From Oscillospiraceae bacterium (GTDB lineage: Bacteria; Bacillota; Clostridia; Monoglobales; Monoglobaceae), in contig SVKF01000002.1 of assembly GCA_015068605.1 (NCBI GenBank), positions 1-64,000 on the forward strand: a DNA stretch of 64,000 bases. The letters are read 5' to 3'. The notes under the pieces were generated by a model. The model saw nothing but the letters and a program-made list of their open reading frames with translations. It made no database searches and was not told the origin of the DNA. Below, in pieces: positions 19,701 to 27,845 of the stretch (position 1 is the stretch's first letter; every line of letters begins with the position of its first letter). The position numbers and the translations under genes are program-made.

Positions 19701-20050
19701 GTATTTTTCATTCTCACTTTAATCGGGTGTTCCTTAGCACCAAACAAACTGTTGTAATGCAAGGAGAATTTTCCCGTTCCTTCGTCATAGTATGTAATAT
19801 ACAGTTTTATTCCTGTGCCATCGGTTAAATTATCAAAGTTATTCGGCATATTAAAGCCAACTTCTGTTTCTCCTGCATCTGGGTCAATAATCATACATTC
19901 TTTACCAAGATAGTCAGAAATGCTTTTAAGTTTAACATAGTATGCCGTATTCAAATTATCGGTTTGTGATTCTGTTTTATTATAGGCATACACAGTACTA
20001 TACACAAAAACCGAAACCGTCATGAAGTATGATATAATCTTTTTCAGCAT
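16772..20050 (-). CDS. Large secreted clan GH-A glycoside hydrolase with CBM9-like C-terminus
   Basis: 1092 residues; AAAGGAGG precedes the ATG. After a signal peptide (ending near VYA) there is an N-terminal beta domain of about 270 residues. The catalytic barrel follows (about 290-620) with EVWNEPN (acid/base Glu407), ISIHPYIW and WITEMGWG (nucleophile Glu515). The order of motifs is the same as in the smaller hydrolase at 10084, and both have an REHN/SEHN-[FY]-G-[LV] block, so they are probably paralogous barrels. Beta domains follow. The last ~185 residues (INENEWNFGGAI, YDENNLYVGIQVTDDVF, DSVQM, AFSMIINDNDG) look like a family 9 carbohydrate-binding domain. No SLH domain is present in this protein. 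Confidence 0.83.
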   Translation of the reverse strand: MLKKIISYFMTVSVFVYSTVYAYNKTESQTDNLNTAYYVKLKSISDYLGKECMIIDPDAGETEVGFNMPNNFDNLTDGTGIKLYITYYDEGTGKFSLHYNSLFGAKEHPIKVRMKNTCMWKTQVFEIQNPSFGGIYNGNNCKISLIVGESKSNERVVVSDINAEKTPYKSVFNAEIQTNHVGNAYFSDEPIEINVNSTVLKETKPESKTADITYEVISDRNLTLWSQTRENIDLTKPDDYIAIPQNIPYGIHTFRVTYKNEQYNYLSVYETSLCYAVAARQNEFWGDTSHVFSTWGAYTTPNKILSLFHLYEKAGWGHIRDGRPWSGIERTKGTYKFDQDRYRIYQEYIDTNSPVNMVYPLLFGNPEWTGEYYVNMPETDEAIEAFGRWSGWVASLPSTAAVEVWNEPNASGFNPSNASWETYSKLCKTAAKYVKSVNPNLKVGIGSLVSIPYVPMDTMQQLKDYGALDVADAISIHPYIWTNSPLGDRLDLKLLRLREWLDDNGYPDMEIWITEMGWGAGPAQMFTYEEQASYITQAYLISSACRGFTYFDVYDGVCDGMNEASREHNFGVIGNWLEEVPFAPRKSYVAIAAMNDFIADAEFVNLQEDKNGNKMYHYRRGNEDIYAVFGDEKSCPMAIVTDKDYLEVSDMYGNRRNIYAWNGVVNILGGEQVNYIVGENLDLSFTEPTIYPQKSKQNVIYGEKTLIKINGAEEKSVNYTTTAEELVIEKNDASSTYVSLSEVKTGSDFVYVDVKDGDKLYLDGMIELNYKDAITVEISNDLYNPANYDRWVAELKVTNNSKKNKITGILKVEAPDRFAKKLLPVLIPKIFPGETKTVRFHLPELIKKEILTVNGTVKLDNGYTQSVSSRIEFNFANYVSDNIQIDGIMNENEWNFGGAIQYDNVGQWEKTEDSTAPNWGGKDDISGFSCISYDENNLYVGIQVTDDVFCEESSINDIWKYDSVQMSTAYEAVNDNNASQLFTEIGMALTPEGPKVFAYSVEDPAINIGELDVKAYGGDIAIKRDKNIITYELKMPKDLLTPRHAKFDAGRRIAFSMIINDNDGNGREGWIGGKGIGSVKNISLYNYLKFVK

Positions 20051-20068
20051 TTTTCTTCCTCCTTTGGT

Positions 20069-22741
20069 TTATTTAAACACAACAATCTCTCTTGCCGCAA
20101 ATTTGAATGTATAAACAAAAACCGGATTTGTTGAACTACCCATAACATCGATTTCGGGTACATCATTTACCGTTCCCTCATAAGCTGAAATCTTTCTGCC
20201 TGTTGTATCCACAACTAAAACTTTTGAGATATTATAAGGTGTATTAGTTTGCGTTAAAAACGCTGCATTCTCAGAATCAATACTATTAACCATACAAAGT
20301 ACACCATTTTCCTTGCGCAGGCAATATGCTCTTGTAAGAACGTCATTTGATGACATGGTATCATACGAGTTAATTTTATATATAGGATTTGACTCTGACC
20401 ACCATTTGGGAGGTGTATCTATTCCAGTACTGTAATCAAACAGTAGCTTAACTCCGACTATTTCATTTCTTGAATTAAAAGCTAAGCTTACAATGTCACC
20501 GTCTGACAAATCAGCAGGAGAAGCTATAACCTCATTACTTGCAACATTAACAAATTTACTTGCCCATTCGCTGTTACAAAGCTCCGATAGTGCCCATTTT
20601 CCTTTTCCCTTTGAATAATCAAGACCTTCTATAAAATAAACCACCTCATCATTTTCATTTATCCCGACTGAAACGCCCGTAATAACACTCATTGTAGGGA
20701 ATCTGAAGGTTACATTTCCGCCTGATTCTTCATAAACTACGCAAACATCCTGAGCAACACTCTTTTTTGAAAACTTATAGCTTTTTGAAAGAACATGAGC
20801 ATCTTCACCCCAGCCAAAGCCCTTACTTACCGAAAAATAGTTTTCCGGGGCATATTCTTTATTTTCGTCAGGAACGTGAAAAACAATAGCTGTGGATTTC
20901 AGCACTATGTCGTTATTCAAACTTGAATTTGCCTGTTTTGACATTCTCTGCATTTTTTCTGCAGCAATTGCAAGCGAGTCATCTGTTTCATTACCAAAAA
21001 ATGATGTATCAATATTAATGATTTCATTATTTTCATTTACTCTGTACCTTATTACCTCACCATCGCCTTTATTTAAAGCATCTATAACTGCACCAGTTGT
21101 TTTACAAGTTACTCCATCTATTCTAATTCTATCAGAACATTTTAAATTTTCAAAAACCTCATCACTTGTGAAAATCCTCATTGTTACATAGTCTTCATCC
21201 TCTTTTACTTCTACGTATTTAACTATGTATCCTATAAGTACAGTATTATTATCTACTTCTTCTGAAGATGAAGATATATAAACAATTTCATCAAATGCAT
21301 CAATATACAGTTTGTAAGTTACTGTCCCTTCCCATTTAAATGCGGAATTTTCAAACCACCTATCATTCTTGGTGAATACCTTATCAAATCTGTACGGGTT
21401 ATCATTTACTACTGCAAACTGCCCATCATCGTCATACACTTTTCCAATAGCACCCGTTTCAGTTTTACCAGACAGCAATACTTTTGCGCAGAAATTTCCG
21501 TTGCGTGCAATACTAACTACCATATCGCTTTTAATATCAGAAAATGCAGCACTCGAACCATCACTGTTAACATAAATTATATTATCAGAAAAATCTTTTT
21601 CGTTCAGTATTACACCCGATTGATCTTTTCCGTAAACAATTCCGGCATTAGCATCCACATAACTTACAATAAAACTTTCGTAGTTATTAATAATTACCGT
21701 AGCAACTTCTGAACTCCCTTTCGGCGTAATAAGCTCTATAGTACCCTTTGTGATGTTAAAAATATCAGCTATAGAGTATTCTGCTAACCGACCGTTATAT
21801 ATAACCGATGCATTTTTACTTATATTTTCATGCCTTATTGATTTTCCTTTACAATAATACACAGCATTCCCTGTAAACTTTTCAAAATCATTAGCATCAA
21901 TTATTATTTCATTATTATCCAAATCTGACATGGTAATCCATATAAGCTCATTGACAGAATCATTTTCCCTTGTTACTGCTCTGACATATCTGCCAAGAAA
22001 TTTATCCGTATCTATCTGCCCGTTATCATACACAACATCCCCAATTTGCGTTGTACCCATTTTTCTAAAAGCACTGTCTACAATACTAACACCGTTAGCA
22101 GATTCAACAATACCTTTTTGGTCATAAATATCCCATACGGATGAAAAGACTGTTTTTTCTTCCTGCTCACCTTTTATGTCTGAATATTTACGAATAAAAC
22201 CGGCACGTAACAAAATTACTGTAAGCTCCTCCCTTGTAATGTTTCCCGTCTTAGTGAAGCCATCGAAAAGTTTGGTTTCAGCAGCAAACTTTGCATACGC
22301 TGACGGATACCCTCCTTCACACTGAGCATACCATCTGTATCCTAAAGAGTCAAAAATCACCTTTGCTGCTTCAATCGGAGAAATAGGCTCATCAGGTCTG
22401 AACTTATTGTCTCCTTCTCCGGCCATAGCACCAATTTCAGTAAGATAATTCACACAAGCAAGTGCATAATGATCCTCCGGAACATCGGTATAATAAGTGT
22501 AGGAAGATTCGCCGTATTCGCTTACACCAAGAAGTCTGCAAAGGTAAACAGCAAAATCAACTCGATTAATTACATCTCCATTTTTATCCGGAGCTTCTTC
22601 GATTATTTCAAGAATATTCATTACCTTAGCAGCCATTTCGCTTTCATCACTTTTTATTTTGGCTCTGCCATCTTCCGCACAAACAACAGTAGAGAGCAAC
22701 ATTAAAAAGCAGAATAATATTGAGATATACTTTATTTTCAT
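20069..22741 (-). CDS. S-layer-homology domain surface protein
   Basis: 890 residues with a signal peptide ending VVCAE. The N-terminal ~170 residues contain SLH repeats (VDFAVYLCRLLGVSEYG, YYTDVPEDHYALACVNYL, FRPDEPISPIEAAKVIF, then a diverged third one around ITREELTVILLRAGF). The remaining ~700 residues are rich in beta-strand-like sequence with repeated small domains. No enzymatic motif is recognised. It is the first gene of the operon, directly behind a strong promoter, which fits an abundant surface-layer or structural protein. N-terminal SLH here contrasts with C-terminal SLH in the 868-aa protein. Confidence 0.82.
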   Translation of the reverse strand: MKIKYISILFCFLMLLSTVVCAEDGRAKIKSDESEMAAKVMNILEIIEEAPDKNGDVINRVDFAVYLCRLLGVSEYGESSYTYYTDVPEDHYALACVNYLTEIGAMAGEGDNKFRPDEPISPIEAAKVIFDSLGYRWYAQCEGGYPSAYAKFAAETKLFDGFTKTGNITREELTVILLRAGFIRKYSDIKGEQEEKTVFSSVWDIYDQKGIVESANGVSIVDSAFRKMGTTQIGDVVYDNGQIDTDKFLGRYVRAVTRENDSVNELIWITMSDLDNNEIIIDANDFEKFTGNAVYYCKGKSIRHENISKNASVIYNGRLAEYSIADIFNITKGTIELITPKGSSEVATVIINNYESFIVSYVDANAGIVYGKDQSGVILNEKDFSDNIIYVNSDGSSAAFSDIKSDMVVSIARNGNFCAKVLLSGKTETGAIGKVYDDDGQFAVVNDNPYRFDKVFTKNDRWFENSAFKWEGTVTYKLYIDAFDEIVYISSSSEEVDNNTVLIGYIVKYVEVKEDEDYVTMRIFTSDEVFENLKCSDRIRIDGVTCKTTGAVIDALNKGDGEVIRYRVNENNEIINIDTSFFGNETDDSLAIAAEKMQRMSKQANSSLNNDIVLKSTAIVFHVPDENKEYAPENYFSVSKGFGWGEDAHVLSKSYKFSKKSVAQDVCVVYEESGGNVTFRFPTMSVITGVSVGINENDEVVYFIEGLDYSKGKGKWALSELCNSEWASKFVNVASNEVIASPADLSDGDIVSLAFNSRNEIVGVKLLFDYSTGIDTPPKWWSESNPIYKINSYDTMSSNDVLTRAYCLRKENGVLCMVNSIDSENAAFLTQTNTPYNISKVLVVDTTGRKISAYEGTVNDVPEIDVMGSSTNPVFVYTFKFAAREIVVFK

Positions 22742-22814
22742 TTACTTAACCCCTTTCGTTTATCAAATAGCGTCAAATCAACACTTTATTTTTAACTTTT
22801 TATTGTTTAATATT

Positions 22815-22843
22815 ATTATATCAAATCATTTTATATTTGTCAT
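22815..22843 (-). promoter_or_regulatory. Sigma-A promoter of the secreted-hydrolase operon
   Basis: On the minus strand ATGACA (22843-22838) and TATAAT (22820-22815) are separated by exactly 17 bases, followed by a leader of about 65 bases and an AAAGGGG-type site before the SLH gene. This is the only clear promoter ahead of the six collinear genes. Confidence 0.75.
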
Positions 22844-22922
22844 TATTTATAATTGATTATTTTATTGTCCAAAATTGACCTTTTAATCATCGGATTGTTC
22901 TTAATAAGATATTTTTATACAA

Positions 22923-22964
22923 AAAATATATTGCCAAATTTGTTAACATTTGGCAATATATTTT
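22923..22964 (-). terminator. Rho-independent terminator of the AraC gene
   Basis: A perfect 17-bp inverted repeat (core TTGCCAAAT / ATTTGGCAA) with an 8-base loop starts right after the regulator stop. It is followed on the minus strand by a run of T residues. Confidence 0.85.
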
Positions 22965-22965
22965 A

Positions 22966-23781
22966 TCAATCAAATCCTTCATTTGCTTTCTTTTTATAAT
23001 CGACAGGAGTAACTCCATATTCCTTTTTAAACGCTTTGTAAAACGAAGATATACTTTCATAACCGATTTTATCCGAAATTTCCTTTATAGGAATACCTTC
23101 ATTCAGCATCCTGACCGCAAAGCCCAAACGCATTTTTTTTAAGTATTGATATGGCGACTGTTTCATCTTTTTTTTAAATTCTCGTATAAAACTATATTCA
23201 TTTATAGACAAATGCTTTGCAATACTTTTAACACTAAGTTTCTTGTCAAGTATATCAGTACTATTGTATATAAAATCCATCGCCATCTCAATTAAATCAT
23301 TTGTTTCGTAAAGAATCATTTTGTCGACCTCTGCACTCAACAATATGATTTCAAGTTGATAATTTACTATTTCCTTATGTTTCTCAAATATTTCCCGATT
23401 AGCAATACAATTGATACTAACTAAGTTATTTTCATCAAAATAATTAACAAGATATTGGAAATATAATTTAAAAGTTGGATACTCATCTAAATCAAAATCA
23501 AGTGCTCTGTCACATATGCGATATGAAGGCACACCAAAGTCAAAAAATAAATGCTCCAAATGCATTTCATCCCCATTTTGAAACGAAATATTGTTTCCAC
23601 CTGGCAAAAGATACATATGATTAGGTAAAAGTAGCATCTTTGTGTCTCCCTGAATATAAATTCCACTTCCTGATTTTACAAAATAAAGTCTATTAAAGTT
23701 TTTTACTGAGTTCGCCTCAAATGCCCAATTTGCAGAAATATCCATCATACCAAAACTATAGAGCACAACATTTATTTTCAT
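22966..23781 (-). CDS. AraC-family transcriptional regulator
   Basis: 271 residues. An N-terminal cupin-like sensing domain (SGSGIYIQGDTKMLLLPNHMYLLPGG) is joined to a C-terminal double helix-turn-helix (KSIAKHLSINEYSFIREFKKK and KEISDKIGYESISSFYKAFKK). It ends in the AraC signature GVTPVDYKK. It sits just upstream of the secreted-hydrolase operon in the same direction, separated by its own terminator, and is the natural candidate regulator of that operon's promoter. The inducer is unknown. Confidence 0.9.
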   Translation of the reverse strand: MKINVVLYSFGMMDISANWAFEANSVKNFNRLYFVKSGSGIYIQGDTKMLLLPNHMYLLPGGNNISFQNGDEMHLEHLFFDFGVPSYRICDRALDFDLDEYPTFKLYFQYLVNYFDENNLVSINCIANREIFEKHKEIVNYQLEIILLSAEVDKMILYETNDLIEMAMDFIYNSTDILDKKLSVKSIAKHLSINEYSFIREFKKKMKQSPYQYLKKMRLGFAVRMLNEGIPIKEISDKIGYESISSFYKAFKKEYGVTPVDYKKKANEGFD

Positions 23782-23887
23782 TTAACCACAACCTTACAAA
23801 ATAAATTCCCATATCAAAAATTATATCACACTCAATAGCTTCCTGTCAATAACAATATATTTTTACTCACGGAAATTTCATAGCTTG

Positions 23888-23916
23888 TTGCAAAAATGTT
23901 ACATATGGTGTAAAAT
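23888..23916 (+). promoter_or_regulatory. Promoter of the ISAs1-type transposase
   Basis: TTGCAA and TAAAAT with a 17-base spacer, then GGTGATGA before the ATG at 23934. Confidence 0.5.
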
Positions 23917-23933
23917 ATAATCGGTGATGAATA

Positions 23934-24236
23934 ATGAAAGATATAATAATACAAAATTTCAATCAAATAATAGACGAAAGATGTCAATGTGATGTAAAAC
24001 ACAAACTGACAGATGTACTGATTTTGATAACGTGTGCTACTTTATGTGGAATAGATACAGTAGCAGATATAGTCGAATACGGAGAGCAAAAACGGAAAAT
24101 GCTATCTGAAATTTTGGGGATAAATAAAATACTATCCGAATCAACAATAAGCCGTATTTTAAGTATGGTTAATGCGGAATTGTTAGCATTATGCATTGTC
24201 AATATTATGAAAGAACTTATAGGTGAAAAATGGTGA
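23934..24236 (+). pseudogene. ISAs1-family transposase, N-terminal fragment
   Basis: 100 codons ending at TGA 24234-24236. The sequence matches the N-terminal domain of ISAs1 (H-repeat) transposases: KLTDVLILITCATLCGIDTV with the following ESTISRILSMVN helix. The stop is caused by a frame change inside GGTGAAAAATGG. The rest of the protein continues in the +1 frame from about 24223. The family normally has a single frame, so this copy is probably inactive. Confidence 0.8.
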
Positions 24237-25050
24237 TATTATTGCAATTGACGACAAGGCTATATGCAGTACAGATACCATGAAGAACTATACTCGAGGA
24301 CTTCGAATTGTAACTGCCTATATGGTTGAAAATGGAGTAAGTATAGGACAATTAGCTGTTGATAGTAAGAGTAATGAAATACCATGTGTGCAAGAGCTGA
24401 TTGACTTAATAAATATTGAAAACAAAATCATAACCGCTGATGCAGAACATTGTCAAAAAGAAACCATATCAAAAATTATAAAAAATAATGGTGATTATTG
24501 TATTTGTCTAAAAGCTAATCAAAAACAATTATATGATGATGTGAAGCTTTACCTTGATGGTATACTTAGTGGAGAATTTGATAGTGAAAAAGCTTCCGTG
24601 AGCAAAAAAAATCGTGAAAGGCATGAGGTCATAACTTGCTATGTTTTTAAAAATATAGATTGGTTGGACAGCATTGATGAATGGAGTGGATTAAAGACGA
24701 TATTTGCATTGCAGCGTAAAGTTACCACTTCCAAAGGAACAACAACGGAAGTTAGTTTTTATATTAGTAGTTTAATATCGACAGCCGAAAATTTCTTGGA
24801 TGTAGTTCGAAAACATTGGAGAATAGAGAGTCTTCATTGTCAGTTAGATGTAGTATTTAATGAAGATAGCTGTAGAGTTTTATTTGAAAATGGGCAAAAA
24901 TCGTTAAATATGTTCAGGAAAAACGCTTTAGCTATTCACAGGAATTACAAAGAGCAAACAAAACACAAAAAATCCATTAAAAAAGTTATGCTGTCTTGTC
25001 TGCTCAATGATAATGTCTTTCTTGATGTAATAAAGTTGCAATACTTTTGA
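24223..25050 (+). pseudogene. ISAs1-family transposase, catalytic fragment after frameshift
   Basis: 275 codons carrying the catalytic part. It has AIDDKAI (first Asp region), ITADAEHCQKET (second Asp), FISSL, and the hallmark RKHWRIESLHCQLDVVFNEDSCR with the catalytic Glu. The frame is +1 relative to the N-terminal fragment and the two overlap by 14 bases at a five-A run. No slippery heptamer suited to -1 frameshifting is present, so a mutation (or a base error) is the simplest explanation. The sequence ends naturally, so the 3' part is full length. Confidence 0.8.
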
Positions 25051-25375
25051 TACATGATATCCAATATCACTTGACATCTTTGAATATTCATTTTACTTAG
25101 CAAAATACCGTCATGTTTTATATTGAGGCGATATGAGCGTGTTTACAAGCGAATAGCTGACTTTAACGCGACCTTTTACGAAAAAGGAAGAGTAGCGAAA
25201 TGAGCGAACTCTGATTTTTATAAAAAATCAGAGCAAGCGATATATAGCTTGTTCCGACGTGGAAGATCCGAATGAAATAGATGACGCAACTTATTTGATG
25301 ATGTACTTGCTTTGCCACGTTCTGTATTTCATTCAATATAATTACACTTTAACCTTTTGCAATATAATATAAGTT
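25051..25375. other. Intergenic region with strong inverted repeats
   Basis: 325 bases with no gene. It contains an 11-bp stem (CTCTGATTTTT / AAAAATCAGAG) at 25209-25233, and the pair GAATGAAATA (about 25271-25280) / TATTTCATTC (about 25328-25337). These may be the remains of the IS right end or a separate small element. The flanking transposase and DMT genes converge here. Confidence 0.45.
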
Positions 25376-26221
25376 TTACATTGCCATTAACACTGTAGCG
25401 ACAAAAGCAATACCCGTCGCCAAAAGTTCTTTTTGGGTTATCTTTTCTCTGCGAATAATATCAATCAAAGTAGACACAATGATAACGCCTCCGGTAACAA
25501 CAGGATATTGAACAGATGCGGGCAAATGCAATAATGCAATCAAAAGCAACAGATTTCCCACGCTGTTTAGAATCGAATGTAAGCCGGAATAAATAAGTGC
25601 TTTTTTGCTTACGGAAAAATTGCGTTCTTTTTTTAATAACAACAAAATCAAGCTAAACAAAACAGCGGTAATCTTTGTAAGTATCATAAAGCTTCCGCTG
25701 TCAACACATAGGTTGGGATAAGATTGATGAAACTTTGAAATAACTCCCGTCAAACCATTCAAAACAAATACAAGCACATAGTATTTTGTTGCTTTTTTTG
25801 AATGTTCACCTTTTTTGATTGACATTGTGACAGATAAGGCAATAAGCACGCAACAAACCAGTCTGAATGCCTTAAATTCTTCTCCGCACATAATGCCGTA
25901 TAAAAATGGCAATATCATTCCGCCAATCATAGAAAAAACGGAATATACCGATAAGTTTGCATATGAAAATGCCTTGATTGATGCGTAACTTAAAGATATA
26001 CACACAGCACTGTAAACACACGCTGTCAACACGGAAAACAAGCTTACTTCCATATGTAGTTTATTTATAACAAGCAAAACTATCAATCCGGTAAAAGATG
26101 AATATAGCGTAAACTTAAGGGATGCATTGAGGCTGCTACCAGCCTCTCTTCTAAATCCGTCATTGAAAACAAACTGAAAAGAAAACATAACAGCAGCAAC
26201 AATTATCATAAAAAGATACAT
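25376..26221 (-). CDS. DMT-superfamily (EamA-like) membrane transporter
   Basis: 281 residues forming about nine to ten hydrophobic helices in two similar halves, the EamA/DMT arrangement. Typical pieces are SYASIKAFSYANLSVYSVFS and LPASVQYPVVTGGVIIVSTL. It begins directly after the stop of the Gfo/Idh gene (TAAATG), so the two are co-translated. It probably moves a small metabolite linked to the oxidoreductase. Direction and substrate are not evident. Confidence 0.8.
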   Translation of the reverse strand: MYLFMIIVAAVMFSFQFVFNDGFRREAGSSLNASLKFTLYSSFTGLIVLLVINKLHMEVSLFSVLTACVYSAVCISLSYASIKAFSYANLSVYSVFSMIGGMILPFLYGIMCGEEFKAFRLVCCVLIALSVTMSIKKGEHSKKATKYYVLVFVLNGLTGVISKFHQSYPNLCVDSGSFMILTKITAVLFSLILLLLKKERNFSVSKKALIYSGLHSILNSVGNLLLLIALLHLPASVQYPVVTGGVIIVSTLIDIIRREKITQKELLATGIAFVATVLMAM

Positions 26222-27517
26222 TTATTTTTTACTCCCCTGATTAAATGCCATATCTCTGTACGTGCCCTCTTTTTTCCGGCATTCCTCATCCCACAGCTTT
26301 TTCATATAATCATATACGGATTTGTCTATCTTGGGAGTCCCCTTTGAGAATGTGGGCTGAAGCATATCTCCTGCAACCTTCGGGTCAGTGCAGGCTGTGT
26401 CATTTCTCCACAAGTCTCTGACAGCTTTATCACGGAGATTTGGAATTTCTTTTGGAACTCCGCCGTCTAAAATAGAGCGGTATGCAAACATTCCCGGTAA
26501 AAACATATCCATAGCTTCATAAACATCTATGATATCCGCATCTAAATTGCCCTTGAGTCTTTCAACAAAATAGTACATTGAATAAAAATCCGAGCCACCA
26601 TGACCAAACCCTTCGGTTTTATCCGCAAATTCGTGGATAGGGTCATAGCTTTCAATTTTTTCTTCCCCATATTCTCCTGAAAAACTATCTGCATTTATAT
26701 AGATCTTATTTATATATCCATCTCTTGCATCCCGCCTGCTGCTTTCCATTCTTCCTTTTGAGCCATATAAAGAATACCATATAGAATGGCTGTATAAGCC
26801 TCCGTGAATACTTTTTATTATACCGCCGTTTTCAAGAGTAACCATCTCTATTCCAAAGCTTCCGCTTTTTGAACCTGTGCGAAGCTTTCTTTCGTTTTTG
26901 GTCCCCTCAAAACCGGTTACTGAAACAGGTCGAAGTCCTGTGATATGAATAATCGGACCTAAAGAGTGGGTGCAGTAAAATGTTGAATACATATTATTAC
27001 GCCAATGGTCTTCTTCGCCGTATGTAATACTTGGCCAAATAGATTCGCAGTTATGAATATATTCACATTCACCATATTCAAATTCGCCTATTTTATTTTG
27101 ATTATACAGCTTTTTCATTTCATAAGGAGCCGGCATATAGCAATAATTTTCACCGTAGGCATAAATCATTCCGGTTTCTTCAGCTGTTTCAATCAGTTCA
27201 ACGGCTTCCTTCATTGTCTGCACAGGTAAAACTTCTGAAAAGACGTGCTTTCCAAGCTTCATTGCCTTTATGGCGAAAGGGGCGTGTTCATTTGCATAGT
27301 TTGCAAGAACAACTGCATCCATATCGTGTTTTATAAAATCTTCAAAATTATCATAAAATGTTATGTTTAAGCCATTTGCATTTTCACGCTGTGTTTCCAG
27401 TGCTTCCGGGGATTTATCGCAGATTGCAACCACTTCGGCATTGTCTGCTCGTTTGCAGTAATTTATCATACTTGTACCGCGATAAGCACCCAATACACCA
27501 ATTCTTACTTTTTTCAT
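26222..27517 (-). CDS. Gfo/Idh/MocA-family oxidoreductase
   Basis: The start is placed at ATG 27517, six bases after GGAG; a longer frame begins at 27550 but lacks a site. 431 residues. The N-terminal Rossmann domain (VRIGVLGAYRGTSMI) is followed by the VLANYANEHAPFAIKAM and GKHVFSEVLPVQ segments of NAD(P)-dependent sugar or inositol dehydrogenases. The usual EKP motif reads SEVLP, so the catalytic lysine of the family appears missing. The C-terminal half is longer than usual. It is coupled to a DMT transporter and may have altered chemistry on an imported sugar derivative. Confidence 0.85.
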   Translation of the reverse strand: MKKVRIGVLGAYRGTSMINYCKRADNAEVVAICDKSPEALETQRENANGLNITFYDNFEDFIKHDMDAVVLANYANEHAPFAIKAMKLGKHVFSEVLPVQTMKEAVELIETAEETGMIYAYGENYCYMPAPYEMKKLYNQNKIGEFEYGECEYIHNCESIWPSITYGEEDHWRNNMYSTFYCTHSLGPIIHITGLRPVSVTGFEGTKNERKLRTGSKSGSFGIEMVTLENGGIIKSIHGGLYSHSIWYSLYGSKGRMESSRRDARDGYINKIYINADSFSGEYGEEKIESYDPIHEFADKTEGFGHGGSDFYSMYYFVERLKGNLDADIIDVYEAMDMFLPGMFAYRSILDGGVPKEIPNLRDKAVRDLWRNDTACTDPKVAGDMLQPTFSKGTPKIDKSVYDYMKKLWDEECRKKEGTYRDMAFNQGSKK

Positions 27518-27547
27518 AATAATCTCCATTCCGCCGCTCTGCGTCGG

Positions 27548-27674
27548 CACAAATAGTAATAAATTTTCTCTTATCCGCAGAGCAAGGAATGATAAGAGAT
27601 TATTTTAGTCCATGTGCATTTCCGAGCATAATTGCTCGGAAAATTTTGCACGGACAATAAAATCCGCCGGAGGC
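27548..27674 (-). repeat. Two-hairpin structured element, copy 1 (leader of the Gfo/Idh gene)
   Basis: Read on the minus strand: a GCCTCCGGCGGATTTTATT block, then a nested hairpin (27608-27655) with outer GTCC/GGAC and inner TTCCGAGCA/TGCTCGGAA stems. A second hairpin (27568-27598, CTCTTATC/GATAAGAG) follows, then the motif ATTACTATTTGTG (27548-27560), 31 bases before the gene start. The same layout occurs at 40289-40426 with different stem bases that still pair. Confidence 0.7.
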
Positions 27675-27793
27675 TTAACGGGAAAGGAACTTTCACGTTA
27701 TATACCTCCTTCAGTATAGCTTCATTATATCACACATAATTTGGATTTCAATGGATATTTTCCGTGAATTTGTGGAAAAAAGTATGATTTTAA

Positions 27794-27822
27794 TTGACAA
27801 AATAAATTTATGCTATTATAAT
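27794..27822 (+). promoter_or_regulatory. Consensus promoter of an AraC gene
   Basis: TTGACA (27794-27799), a 17-base spacer and TATAAT (27817-27822): a perfect sigma-A promoter, with GAGGTGA just before the ATG at 27846. Confidence 0.85.
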
Positions 27823-27845
27823 CATAGTAAAATGAGGTGAGTTTC

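Larger units (their letters stand above)
23850..25100 (+). mobile_element. ISAs1-type insertion sequence, approximate extent
   Basis: The extent is approximate. The transposase fragments are clear, but I could not find a matching pair of terminal inverted repeats or a target duplication by eye, so the ends given are only the flanking non-coding bases. Confidence 0.5.

Noticed and set aside
24215-24240. Programmed -1 frameshift in the IS transposase
   Set aside because: The downstream frame is +1, and no slippery heptamer or following structure is present.
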